Assembly (NCBI GenBank): GCA_037974965.1 | Contig: JBBPFI010000004.1 | Coordinates: 496,001-560,000 of the forward strand | DNA from: Dacryopinax spathularia | Taxonomy: Eukaryota > Basidiomycota > Dacrymycetes > Dacrymycetales > Dacrymycetaceae | Reading direction: 5' to 3' | Length of the DNA: 64,000 bases | Shown: positions 46,296-58,290 of the stretch, one piece after another | Numbering within the stretch: the stretch's first letter is position 1 | How the letters are laid out: every line of letters starts with the position of its first letter | Translations under genes and position numbers: made by a program | Notes under the pieces: generated by a model | What the model was told of the DNA's origin: nothing | The model's input: only the letters and a program-made list of their open reading frames with translations | Databases searched by the model: none

Positions 46296-47310
46296 TCACA
46301 GATTGTCCGATTTCTTGGGATTGTCCGATTTCTCGATTGCCCGACTGTCACAGGATTGTCTGATTGTTGGACTGCCCGGTTCTCACAGATTGTCCGATTT
46401 CTCGATTGCCCGACTGTCAAAGGATTGTCTGATTGTTGGACTGCCCGGCTCTCACAGATTGTCCGATTTCTTGGGATTGCCCGATTTCTCGAATGCCCGA
46501 CTGTCACAGGATTGTCTAATTGTTGGACTGCCCGGCTCTCACAGATTGTCCGATTTCTCGATTGCCCGACTGTCAAAGGATTGTCTGATTGTTGGACTGC
46601 CCGGTTCTCACAGATTGTCCGATTTCTTGGGATTGCCCGATTTCTCGATTGCCCGACTGTCACAGGATTGTCTAATTGTTGGACTGCCCGGCTCTCACAG
46701 ATTGTCCGATTTCTCGATTGCCCGACTGTCAAAGGATTGTCTGATTGTTGGACTGCCCGGTTCTCACAGATTGTCCGATTTCTTGGGATTGCCCGATTTC
46801 TCGATTGCCCGACTGTCACAGGATTGTCTAATTGTTGGACTGCCCGGCTCTCACAGATTGTCCGATTTCTCGATTGCCCGACTGTCAAAGGATTGTCTGA
46901 TTGTTGGACTGCCCGGTTCTCACAGATTGTCCGATTTCTCGATTGCCCGACTGTCAAAGGATTGTCTGATTGTCGGACTGCCCGGCTCTCACAGATTGTC
47001 CGATTTCTTGGGATTGTCCGATTTCTCGATTGCCCGACTGTCACAGGATTGTCTGATTGTCGGACTGCCCGGCTCTCACAGATTCCCCGATTTCTTGGGA
47101 TTGTGCGATTGTTGGCATTGCCCTGCTTGCACAAATTGTCTGATTTTCGTACGGTCTGGGTTGCACGGACAGAGAGACTCTAATTTTACGGATTACACCA
47201 CTTTCAAAGATTGTCTGATTTTTCGGAGTGTTGATTTTGTGGGAAGGGCCGATTCTCACCGTTGTTCGATTTCTCAGTTTGCTGCGCTTTCAGAGAATGT
47301 TTGATTTTTC
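46296..47310. repeat. Satellite with 156-bp higher-order repeat unit
   Basis: About 1 kb of tandem repeats built from TTGTCYGATTTC, TTGCCCGACTGTCA and TTGGACTGCCCGG words. The segment GATTTCTTGGGATTGCCCG starts at 46465, 46621 and 46777, an exact 156-bp period. Each 156-bp unit is a 69-bp subunit plus an 87-bp subunit that carries one extra 18-bp module. Both ends are more diverged, as expected of an array kept uniform in its centre. All periods (18, 69, 87, 156) are multiples of three, which explains long but spurious open frames on both strands. Confidence 0.92.
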
Positions 47311-48027
47311 ACAAATGGTCTAATTTCAAACCTTATCTTAATTGCTTGTTCGTGTTTCTATTTTCACCTATTCTCCGGTTTTACTCTGGTTGAGTGTTCG
47401 ACATGTTCCCCTAGAATTCATATGGAGCTATTCTGCTGCGTTATTATGGATTGAGGCCCGGCTTCCTTCCTGATTTCCGCGCTAGCAGAGTCTCATATCT
47501 GCTTCCACATGCATGTCATGAGATTCAGTGGCCGGTCTTGCCGAGCAGCTTCTTTCGGACCGAGTTTCCGGGAGCTTCCTATTAGCTTCCGGAGTGCTGG
47601 AACAGCAGTTACCTGCGAGTGAACGGGAATGCAGGGAGAGTGCCATGTTCAGCATGACAGAGCTGGCTTTAGCCAAACTCTCTCAGGAAGCACCGTCGAC
47701 GGGAATGAGGGACATACATCCGAGTTGCTTGTGGAAGCCACGGGAGGGTGCCTGTCGCGTGTCCACGGAGCGCAGGGAATGGCCCGGAAGTTTCGGGGTC
47801 ACACGGAGTGTGCAGCGATGACTACACGAGTGCTGCTCGACTACAGGAGTGCTTGGGACCCTTTTTGTCCCATATATCACCTCATACGCCCAGTCACGAG
47901 AAATGCGGCTGCAATCTGGCAGTGGGTTCCCTCTCTCATCATCTTGTCTATCGCAAATTCAACGACAGAGGCGCTTGGTATTCCAATTCCGTTGGGGTAT
48001 AATCCGACTTCATTATAACATGATAAA
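47311..48027. other. Gap between satellite and expansin-like genes
   Basis: No gene is supported. The left end is AT-rich and still carries degenerate satellite words to about 47340. The right part holds the 3' flank of the expansin-like gene. Short ORFs on both strands overlap one another and look random. Confidence 0.4.
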
Positions 48028-49114
48028 CTAGGCATGACCCCCTGCAACAACAATCTCTCCAAGAGCAACAACGAGATTGCCCAACGCAGCCACATTTTGT
48101 CCTTGCGGTGCTGAAGTACCGGTCGGTGGTACGCTTGCCGTCGTCGGCGTACCGGTAGCAGTCACACTCGAACCCGTATCACTGGCGGTTGAGCTGGTGC
48201 TTGTCGGAGATGACGAGGTAGACGAGGTACTGCTTGACGTTGTTGTCGATGTGGTGCTACTGGTGGTGGATGTCCACGGTGCCGGATCACTCCACGATGT
48301 AGAGGTCGACGTTTGCGTGCTTGTCCATGGCGCTGGATCAGTTGACGTCGTACTGCCCTGATCGCCATCACCGCCATTATCACCGCCATTTCCGCCTGAA
48401 GGTGGGTCGTCGTTGAACCACCATCTGAAGCTAGCTCAGCTATGGACTGGCCAAGACAGCCTTGTCGAACGTACGTCATTTGGAACTCGCCGACGCTCAA
48501 GTCTTCAAAGACCTGGAAGAGTCCTGTCGACATGTCCAGCTGGCCTGCAGAATCGCAAGCGCCTTGCGGGCACCTGTGCAACTCTTAGCTCGCTGTCTAG
48601 CTCGATATTCTTAAATGGAAGCGTACTCGTCCTGTATACTCGCTACCTGCTGCTTGCCGTTGTACTCGATGGTGATGCTCTTGAAGCACTGTGGCCCCGG
48701 GTATCCGTCGCCGTATTGCTATCCGCTATCAGGACGGAGTGCTTTCGAACGGAATCCCAGTGGTACTTACCACGAAGTTAAGGGCGACCATCTTACGAAA
48801 AGGTGAGCACGCTCAATCTCAGGAAGCCAGACACTTGCTGACCATATCACTAGGATTATTGTATTGGCCACATGCCCCCAGGCCTGGCGAACGTATACGT
48901 TCAAGCTGCCTTTCTTCGGCCGGAAGAAGGTGCACATACCAACATTGAACCAAGTCGCCCGTCCCGTGAAAGTGTCCCCTCTCTTGGTCACATTCCCTGA
49001 GCTTGGGGCACGAGCATGGTGGCGCTTGTTAGAACGAATGTTGCCAGGCAGGTGATTTGCAGAGACGAGGCCAAGGAAGAGACTGATCAGAGCGACTTGC
49101 TGGATAGAGACCAT
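48028..49114 (-). CDS. Secreted RlpA-like double-psi beta-barrel (expansin-like) protein 1
   Basis: The start at 49114 gives a signal peptide, MVSIQQVALISLFLGLVSA; longer upstream ATGs on this frame would bury it and were rejected. Exon 1 ends in TFTGRATWFNVG. After splicing the barrel continues GLGACGQYNNPSDM, then MVALNF, with further exons giving CDSAGQLDMSTGLFQVFED and VGEFQMTY. This order (ATWF...GACG...LDMS..LF) matches fungal RlpA-like/expansin-like proteins, which are wall-associated and usually non-catalytic. A Ser/Thr/Pro-rich linker follows and the C-terminus is hydrophobic (NLVVALGEIVVAGG). It has a paralog directly upstream on the same strand. At least four introns. Confidence 0.8.
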
Positions 49115-49797
49115 TGCTGTTGGCGAGGATTTACGAATAACAAGACAGGGTATCAAGTAGTAGCAGGACGACCGGAAGATGTATATCAAGCGAGAGGACC
49201 AAATAGACCAAAAGAGCGTGTTGACCAAAGGAGCGTGTTGAGAAAGAGCGTGACTTTTCAGCGACCAGAACGTTAGTAGAGAAACTGAGAGAGGAGAGCG
49301 CAGGCCTGTCGGCCAAAAGAACAACGCGCAGAGCGCCAAGCCAAGCCAGAAGCAAACCTATGCAATTACCCAGGAACTGATGCCATGGTTACAAGGAACA
49401 TTCTTCTCCGAAGGGTGTCCGATCGGAACGGAGATCCCTGCGGCGACCCTTATTAGTAGTGGAGGTCTGAACGGGTCACGTGCAGTTCGTTCAGACGTAC
49501 AAGAGCAGCCCAGGATCCCGACTCTGCACGGAATGTTCACCCAATGTTGTGCATCCCCGCTCGTGGTCTCAGACGCGTCCAGTACAAAAGTCTGTTAATT
49601 TTGCTAGTGAATGGACAAGGACCTAGGACATCCGTGCTAGGTGCTAGAGCATGCCTGTGACCAGACAGGCTCAGTAAAGCAAGAATGGGAGGTACAAGAA
49701 AGACTCAAAGGGATAGGTATACAATAGGTATATGTGAGTCTCTAGAAGTCGAAGGCAAGGAAGAGGACGCAAGGCTAACGTGCCAGGACGTGACGCT
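49115..49797. other. Gap between the two expansin-like genes
   Basis: This is the promoter region of the first expansin-like gene plus the 3' flank of the second. No other gene, repeat or RNA is seen. Confidence 0.4.
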
Positions 49798-50904
49798 TTA
49801 CGCGTTGCCGCCTGCCACAACAATAGCACCCAGGTTGACAACCAGCTGGCCGATAGCGCCCAAGTTGTCCACGCTCGGATCATTTTGTGTACCAGCGCCA
49901 GCGGTCGGGGTCGAGCCAGCCACACTGAGAGTGCTCGGTGTTCCGGCCAAGGAGATGGATCCAGAGGAAGAGGTGGAGGAGCTGGTGGAGGAGGAGGAAG
50001 ATGTCGTCGACGTGGGAGTGGGAGTGGACGACGTAGATGTGGAAGTCGGCGTATCGGTCGTCCAGGGAGCAGGATCAGACCAGGGTGTTGATGTGGAAGT
50101 AGGCTGATCGGTTGTCCACGGCGCAGGATCAGACCAAGGCGTAGACGTGGAAGTGGGTTGGTCGGTGGTCCACGGCGCAGGGTCCGACCATGCAGGGGAT
50201 GAAGTCGTGGGCTGCCCTCCTCCGCTGCCTCCAGAACTATCGTCGTTGTACCACCATCTGAGCGATTGTCAGATCATTCGTGCTGATACGTGCCCAGATC
50301 CACTCACGTCATCTGGAACTCGCCAGTATCAGGGGTCGCAAACGAGTCGAACAGGCCTTGAGACATGTCGAGATCGCCCCAGTTGCAGCTCGGACACCTA
50401 CATGCAAGATCAGTCTGACGTCACACATAACGGCAAGCGAGGGGCTACGAACTCGTCAAGGATGGTTGCAACTTGAGTATTGCCGTTGTAAGAGATGGTG
50501 ATGGACTTGAAACACTCGGGTCCAGGATAACCATCGCCATTCTGCGTATATTGCGGGGTATTGAGGGCAACCATCTGGGAACCGTGTCAGTGTTGCGGCG
50601 ATGGACCACCGCCGAGCATGACATACGAAGTCACTGGGTTGGCTGTATTGCCCACAAGCCCCGAGACCTGATGTCTGTCAGTCGATGCCTCGAAGCATGG
50701 CTGAAGACTAGACGCACCAACGATGAACCAGGTTGCACGCCCGCTGAACGTTTGTCCCTGCCTCTCCGTCAAGTTCCCCCTCTCCTGCAACGCGGAAGCC
50801 CGCTCATGGTGCCGCCGAGCTTTTGCTTGAAACACGCCATTGTGCTGGGGCGAGGCAAGAGACAAACCAGAAAGAAGAGCGAGAAGTAGCAATGGTCGTA
50901 GCAT
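49798..50904 (-). CDS. Secreted RlpA-like double-psi beta-barrel (expansin-like) protein 2
   Basis: The start at 50904 gives a signal peptide, MLRPLLLLALLSGLSLAS. The barrel reads FSGRATWFIVG, spliced to GLGACGQYSQPSDF, then MVALNTPQYTQNGDGYPGPE, CFKSITISYNGNTQVATIL, CPSCNWGDLDMSQGLFDSF and TGEFQMTWWYND. A linker holds three 18-residue repeats (54 bp each) of the type STPWSDPAPWTTDQPTST, then a Ser/Thr-rich stretch and a hydrophobic tail (LGAIGQLVVNLGAIVVAGG) ending at 49798. It shares its layout with protein 1, including intron positions around the GACG motif, so the pair arose by tandem duplication. In protein 1 the WSDPAPW repeats are fewer. Confidence 0.85.
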
Positions 50905-53900
50905 TGTGAGCGATGGACGCGGTTCTCGAACCGCAGATAAAGTGAAAGAAAGCAGTAATGATCGTTTGAGTGTAATGATTGTTGGCGGCTGAAAAGCCAG
51001 ACTAGAGATGGAGAAAACAGATGATGGTCGTCTTTGGGAGAGAGCGGAACACGTCGGAGGGCGAGCAGAGTGGGCGTTGACAACGGCAGTAGGGATATCC
51101 CATACGGTCTATTCTTGTAATAGCAACGGGATCAATTCTGTTGACTTTGCGACGCTTCCTTTGGAACGGGCCTACTACACCGAGGCATATAAATAGATTA
51201 GTTACTGCGCATTTCGACCAAAGAATCGTCTCCTAGACAGTGTACTTTACTGTCATATCTTTGCAGCTTCAGTATGCTCCAACTATACTCACCACCCACT
51301 TTGGAGGCCAGAGTAGCGGCCAAGAGCTTTACATATGCAACGTAATGTAAACAATCATTGGTATGGACAACGCCGAGATGCCGGCGACAATGCCGGACAC
51401 TTTGCTTCCGCCATTGTGACGGGAACACGTAGGCTACAAGCTCACCTTTGAACCTGGCCAAGCCTTGCCAAGCTTGGGGCAAAATCGCACACGTCCTATT
51501 GAAGCAGTTGTATTGGCACTACGAAAAGCACCAATACGGCGCTGCGAGTTTGGATCACATAAGAACCTTCTAGATTTACTCTCAATACCTCCCATTGCTC
51601 GTTGGCTGCCTCTGGAGTTATCAACTGCTTACGGTGGTCACCTGTCTCTTGAAGATCGCGAGTACTACTGATAGGAGACCATTACTGCCAATCCGGCCTC
51701 GCCTTGCGTCTTTTGCCAAATATAAGAGCATGATTTCTTGCTCGGATCCTGGGTCCTGGAAAAGGGGTGACGACGGCATCTTGCCCGCTGCCATCATTGC
51801 TTGACGAATATTCGGTGGCAACGCCCACCACCCGGGAAGGAAACTCCCTCCGGGAATCCAAGTACTGAAAACAGTTGACCTATGACGAGCTCGGAACTAG
51901 CGCAGAATCAGCACCATATCCCAGGACATGGTGGAGCATCGTCTGCTGACGCCAACTCACATCAGACGAACAAGAAGTAGTGCGCCACACCATGCTGAAG
52001 TACCCCAAATCAGCCTTGGTAAGTGGCCGAGGACTCCGGCATGCAGCTGAATTCTTTTGAACGGCATTCCTTCATTTGTGGCTCGGGACTACCCTTCAAG
52101 TTGCAGCGTGCCGTGCTGATTGTGCGGCAACAAGGACAATGCGAAAGCTGTGCTGGGCTGCATACGTGCCGGGAGCTAACGACGGCAATGCCGGACGAGC
52201 CAGCAACAGCATCAGGGGGACCACAATGTTCTTATCTTGTGTTGGTTCTGGAGATTTGCCCAAATAGCAACCGGTCTCGGTGAGTACTTACCCGGAAATT
52301 CTCTTATTGATCTGAAGTCCCAAGTCGACCGCAGAGAAAGACAATCTACGAGCCTGAGCTAATAAATCACACTCTTCTTTCCACACTGATTACGGTATGC
52401 AGTGCACCCCATTATCTCGAGCGGGTCACGTCCGGTCGAATTTTTCACACACGCTCCACTTTCTCGAGCGGCCGAGCCTGAAGACTTCCCCAAAGCGTTT
52501 CGGCCAGAACGACCTCCTGCTCGCCAGAGAATTCTGGCATGGAGAAGAGCACTCAGTGGGTGGCAGGCTGAGACAGAGTCAATAAAATCTTTTCATGAAT
52601 AAAATTGGGCAATGACCGCACGCCCTTTTTGGAGCACTACTTGCTGTTCTGTGGGCATCTTGCCTGCGATGGAAAGCGTTCCGATCCATCGCGCATCCTC
52701 ATCCAGCGTACAGTTGATGTCATGCTTTGCAACGCCTGGATTCGGGTAATCCAGGGAGGAGCGTTCCATATTCTGTAAGCAGTGTCTACACTTCAGAAGC
52801 TAGACACACTGCTACTGTCAACGGGTTTTCCTGCAATCTACATCGCCGTATCCACCCGCGGCCACTCGCGCCATCTGCAAAGGCAATGACTGGCAGCCCG
52901 GACCCCAGTGTTGGGAGGTTAATGGGTTGCACAGGTTACTGGCCACTCCTGCGACGCGCCAGAAACTCATTGTCAGCGGCCAATGGTCGGCTGCCACTTG
53001 TAACCGAGCTTAAGCGCGTCCTCTCGGGTATGTGTCACGTCTTAACCGAAACTCAGAGCTCTGAAGGGCAATGCATGCCACGAGAGAACGTGCGCACGGC
53101 TGGAAAATCCTTGAGTGTTCCCGCTTCGGAAGGCTTTCGATCGGTCCGGCGAAATGCAATGCTGTTTATACACCAATTGACGTTACAACATCTGGCTATT
53201 GGGACAATGCAAGCAGGTTTTCTACTGATGATAAATAGTGTTTTTGTTCTTCGTCTTCAGAAATCGTTCTACATTTTCCGAGAAAACCGGATCCATGTTC
53301 GTGGACGGAACGATCGCTACTAAGCGTCCCTTCCCCCAACCCCAATCGGGCGCCCACCACGCTCAGCGCATCATTGTCAAACTGATGGACTCGGTCACGA
53401 AAAAAATTAACCAGAATAGTTCGCGGGCGCATGGAATTGAGGCTACAACCCTACGATCATGATACGGGTTATCTTCGGGTCATTATCTCTGCCAGCAAAT
53501 GCTTCGCGAAGCCGTCTCCAGATGGTCACCAACCGAAGTCTAGGCAGATCGGATTGAAATGAGTGGGCGACATCGGTGTGATGATCGCGCAAAGCACCGA
53601 GTAATCGTCGCCCGAGACTATTTGCAGCACAGGCTGCTTTGAGATAACTAGCAGCAAGGCACCCGTGCTCAGCGGTCAGGAAGGCGATAGCGCCACGTCG
53701 CGTGGGAAGAAGCAGCCCAACTAGCCAAGCTTTCTGCTGGCAGGGTGTTCTCTGCGGCGGCCGCAGCACAGCAAGGATGCGCGTGATGGCTGCCACGCGG
53801 CAGGGGAACCTTCAAAGAGGACAAGCGGAAGATGGTGGAGAGAACGTCGGTGCCACGCGATATCCATGGATGAATCGAAGTCCGCGACCTCGCGGAGTGT

Positions 53901-56900
53901 ATTCCAGCTCGGGAGTAAGGGTCTGCCGCTTTCCATAGTTGCTGGCAGTGAAGACGTTCTTGGCTGGCCAAGATTTCTCGATGTTGCCCGGCACCGCCTT
54001 GTAAGTATACAACTGCGCTAACCCGGTTGGTGCGCTGTAACAGATGCGGTATTTTGTGGGACAATTTCCGAGCATTGGCCGCGGACAGAAGCCTCGAGGA
54101 CCGGAATGCCCTCTTCCGCGCCTTGGCCTCGCCTGCTGTCCCAGATAAGGAAAGATATACGCATAACAATGGGGAGCGTGAAGGCTTACCCCAACATCCA
54201 TTTCCGGGCAGTTCTTCGCCGTGTTCTACCGTATTCGGCTTCTACCAGCCCAAATACGGCACAATGCCGGAGGTCCAAGATGCCAGCGCCAGGCTAGATG
54301 CCCATGGGCAGACAAGAAGCACGACAATCTGACCAAGCACACTGCAAGATGACGCATCGCACTTATGCGAGAAGTTGCAGATTCAGCTAAGACCGGCTGA
54401 ACACACCGAGAGCCTGGTAGTCGCCTGCTGGACACGCGAAACCTGGTCGACGAGCAAGAAGAAGTGAGCGTCACTGCGCATCACGATCGCACAGCGCGAT
54501 GCTTCCCGGATTGCGGGCGCAGGCAGGCACATCCATGGATCGTCCCGGTCACCCCGTATGGTCTAATCGTCGAAGACTGCGTAATTGACCTCGCGTGGTG
54601 AGTCGCGTGTCCTGCCGTAAGCAGACCATGTCCTTCGTGTCCTTCGATGCCTGGCACGTGGGAAGAAGCCAGGAGCAGAGTAAGGAAGGGAGCGAACATG
54701 CTGGTCGATTCGGTACCGGAATGCCCGGTGCTCGATGCCGATTGCTGAACAATGCGATGTTGCCAGACCCCGTACATATACAGTACAGTACCACGCACAA
54801 CAATAGTGCTTGCAGAACGAATCAGAGCACGAGTAGTTCCGGAAGAGACGACGAGCCAGAATGGTTGCCTTTGTAGGAGGGATGTCCCGTGTAGGTAGGG
54901 CTGTGCATCACCATACGATGGAAAGATGGCTTCTGAAGCTCGCATCGTCGGTCAATGCGTCGCCGAGGACGAATAGATCTCAGGTGGCGCTGTAATCGGA
55001 CCGAACCGAGCAGCAAGGCGCAGGTGCGTCGTCCCACCGATGCAAGCATGCTAGCACAAAGACAGCGATGCAATCCAGAGTTGTATGAGGAAGCGAGGTG
55101 CAACAAAAGATACTAACAATCGAGCATACGGCCTGAGGATCAAATCGGAGGGGTTTGGTATGGATCAGCAACAGCCCGAGATAGGAGAAGAGTGGGATGC
55201 CCACGCCACCGCGCGTGCTGCGAGAACCATACCGACCCGACGTGGATCCGGAGCGCTGGCTGATTCGAGATCAGACCGAGGCGTCGGAGTTGTGCGATCT
55301 CCATCGGAGCAAGTGAATTGTGCCTTTTGCGCGTTGCCGACTTCTGACGTAAGGGTAGGTTGGTATGCGCCAAGGGGCTGCGACGGTCAGAAGCGAGTAC
55401 ACAGAGGTGCTTTGTCAGAGAGGTAATATTGAAAACGCATGGCTCTGCGTTTCATTCGTTCGCCTTCCTTCCCCCTTTGGCTCGAGCGCGGACCGCGAGA
55501 CTTGCGGTCCCGACACACACTGATGTGGATGTCGCGGCTGGCCGGTCCTTCCTCGGTTAGGCGGTAACTCCGTATCTGTATACACCGGAATGCTGCTTGC
55601 GACGATCTACTGTTCAAACAAGTATCATTGGAGTGCTTCTGCTGAGCCTGACGACACAGCTGCAGGAGCGCAAAGCTCGGCTAAATGCATTCGCGAATAC
55701 CGGAGGCAGGCGCGGGCAGCTCCGCAACATACTGGGATTGCGGCGGTATCGTATGATTTCATTATGTGACTCGGTATAGGAGGTGTATGTAACGTTGTGT
55801 AATTTGCGGCGCGTGAGACATGGAATCCTAGCCAAAGGCAGCTGGGTGGACATACCGGGCCAAGCGCAAGCTGAGTTTGCTGCAGTTGTTGGCGGGCGAT
55901 GCGGGCGCCGGCCGGAGGGCATGACAGTTACGGGCCGTGCCGGACGGCAGTGGACGAAAAGGAGGAAAAAGAAGCATGTACTCGCGGCGCAACGGGCCAC
56001 AGGAGCCCGGCGCCCGCCGGACGGTGGTGACGAACGATTCGCCAGCTGAGCGCCGACTTCTCAGGCGTGAGCGCTGGCTCTGACTCTGGCTCAGGTACAA
56101 GAAAAATAAAAAGAAGCATCAGGTTGCGAGACGATGGGGAAGACTGCGTGGCTCTGCGGCGCGGGTAGATGCGATGCGGACGAGAACAACGGGCAGATTC
56201 TCAATCCGCGGGTCCCGGTACTCCGGTTCTCCTATGTGTGGGAGGGCATTGCGCGAGCCCCTCCGGGAGATTTACGAAGACTGGGCCGGTGCGTGGGGCT
56301 TGTCGTGGTCCCGGTGAAACGCTGGGTGCGAGCAATATGCTGTAAGAAAATGTGCTGGAACGGCTCCAGCTCCAGCATGGATACGCTCGCTGGCGGCCAC
56401 GCAACAATCGCGGCGTCGCCGCGACCGGTTGCCGGTGAAATCTAGTGTGGCAAGACGGCCGGAGGCGTGATGTTAATAAAGAAGGCAGCCGTATCCGCCC
56501 CACAGGCTGAGGCTGATTAGATCACCGCGACACGATCTGGCCGCGGGGCCGTTGTCGGAGTGCGCGTCGGCCGCGGGTTCTCGTTTGTCTGTCGGTAATG
56601 TCATGACAGCCAATTAACAAGTCACGGGACATGAAACGCTGATCTTGTTCGGTATGTTTGAGTGTATCGAGGGTGGAAAAGGAAGAGGGGACAAGGTGAA
56701 CGAGATTAGATTGCGGGAGACCCAATATTGGAGCGGGGCTGTCTTCGAGCGAGATTGATTGGGAAGAATCGGCGTGGGACCCACCGCCGCGGGTCCGGTG
56801 GGTTGCGGTCGATTCGTACAACCAAGGCTGGATCGCTTCCGTAAAGCGAAGAAGGAGCGTGATGATCGCTGGGAGAGATTCTGGTTGGAGCGAACGCATA

Positions 56901-58290
56901 ACGGAGGAATATGATAAACGCAGCATCGTCGGGGTCTGCTCCGTCACTGAATGGAAGCAGAAATACCCACATTTAAAGCGTCCGTCCGGAAGCAGCCTTG
57001 AGTGCGCACGAGCCAAATAGCCAATAGGCAGCCAGCGCCGGCTTACTCCCTCGAGCTAATTCGCTTGTCATCTTCGTCAGCAAACCGGGTGAACACAGGG
57101 CAGAAGCAGCATGGTCTCTCATAACTCCTGCTGACGACCCAAGCAGCGTGCTCAGGAAAATTTCTTATTCTGTTCCAAGAAGGGCAGTGAATGGCGGGCC
57201 GAAGTGCATGCTTTGTTTAGGAGTGAAAGAGGCTGCTCGAGCTAGTCATCCATTCTAGGGTGCGTTGAAGGGTGCAGGAGCGGGGGTGGGTACCACATTG
57301 CAAAGTAGGCTGGATGGGAATACGACAGCATGGGAAAGTTGTCTTGGCTATGAAAGGGAGAAAGAAGGGGAATAGAGAGAGCGAGAGGAGGCAGGCCAAG
57401 ACCCCGAATTATTGTTGCAGAGGAGTGAGAGCGGCGGAGCGGGGGGGGATGAGAGGAGAAGGGGTCGCGTCATTGGGAAAGCCAATTATTTTAGTGGGAC
57501 GGATTGGAAGTGCGCGGTGTGTGGTGGTGTGTGGTTCGGGAACGGGTCTCACGAAGGACGGGGAGGCGCGAGAGCGTTGAGGGAAAAGAAGTGATGGGAG
57601 CAGGGATCCAGATGGGTGGCTTCGCGAAGACGGAGGAATGGAAGCACTCCGACGATTTGTTAGATTGGGCAGAACGCGCGCGCGGGCAGATGGGATGGGT
57701 AAAGTGTGGGTATGTGTGTGTGGCACTGCGTTGTGCACACTCATCGCTGCAAATAATCCCCCCACTTCCCCTTCCTTGCACCTCCCCCGCTCTGGCCGGG
57801 TTGCGGGCGCATGTGAGAGAGGCTGGGAAATAGAGATGGGCCAAGGTTTCTGTTTGATGCCTTCTGTTCGCGTGGTGTCGCATGGCACCTTTTGGGCTTC
57901 TTGGGGGACGTTGCCGGGAGAGGGAGAATGAGAAGCAAGGGAAGACAGCCGAATAATGCAGGCCAGGATCGGGAGAAGGTCTCGCTGGTCGTCAGTTTAG
58001 TAGTTCTAGAAGTGACCCTATCTTATGCAATTACGGGAGTCTGAGCAACTGAGCGCTTTTTTCGGGGGTGAGCGGCTGTTGTGTTCCGGGGAATGGGGGG
58101 GGGATGGAGGGGGTGGGAGTGAGATGGCCGATGAGATGGGGTGGCTCAGACTGTTTGCGCGCCTTTGGATTGCAAGCACACACCGTTTGGTGCTTTGTGA
58201 GTGCTCTGTGTGCGGTGTGCGCTTCTTTTGCGAATGGCGGTTGGAGGCTAATAGCCCATGGACCGTCCATGTGCTCCTCCTCCAAACCGT
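50905..58290. other. Gene-poor region, about 7.4 kb, no confident gene
   Basis: I find no gene model here that I would defend. Open frames are short, overlap on both strands and lack motifs. Minus-strand frames at 53443-53796 and 53812-54201 (PTRRGAIAFLTAEHGCL, KRQTLTPELEYTPRG) have somewhat coding-like composition and could be remnants. One TGTCATGACA palindrome is at 56599-56608. The stretch 57220-57950 is G/A-rich, the mirror image of a CT-rich promoter. Decayed mobile DNA or long non-coding transcripts are possible. Confidence 0.35.

Noticed and set aside
46285-47304. Long open frames (275-339 codons) on both strands with repeated SDFLGL/NRTICE-type text
   Set aside because: They come from a satellite whose periods are all multiples of three; several frames on both strands are open at once, which is not coding evidence.
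48767-49339. Longer N-terminus for expansin-like gene 1 starting at 49339
   Set aside because: It would place 75 residues before the clear signal peptide at 49114; the downstream Met is the better start.
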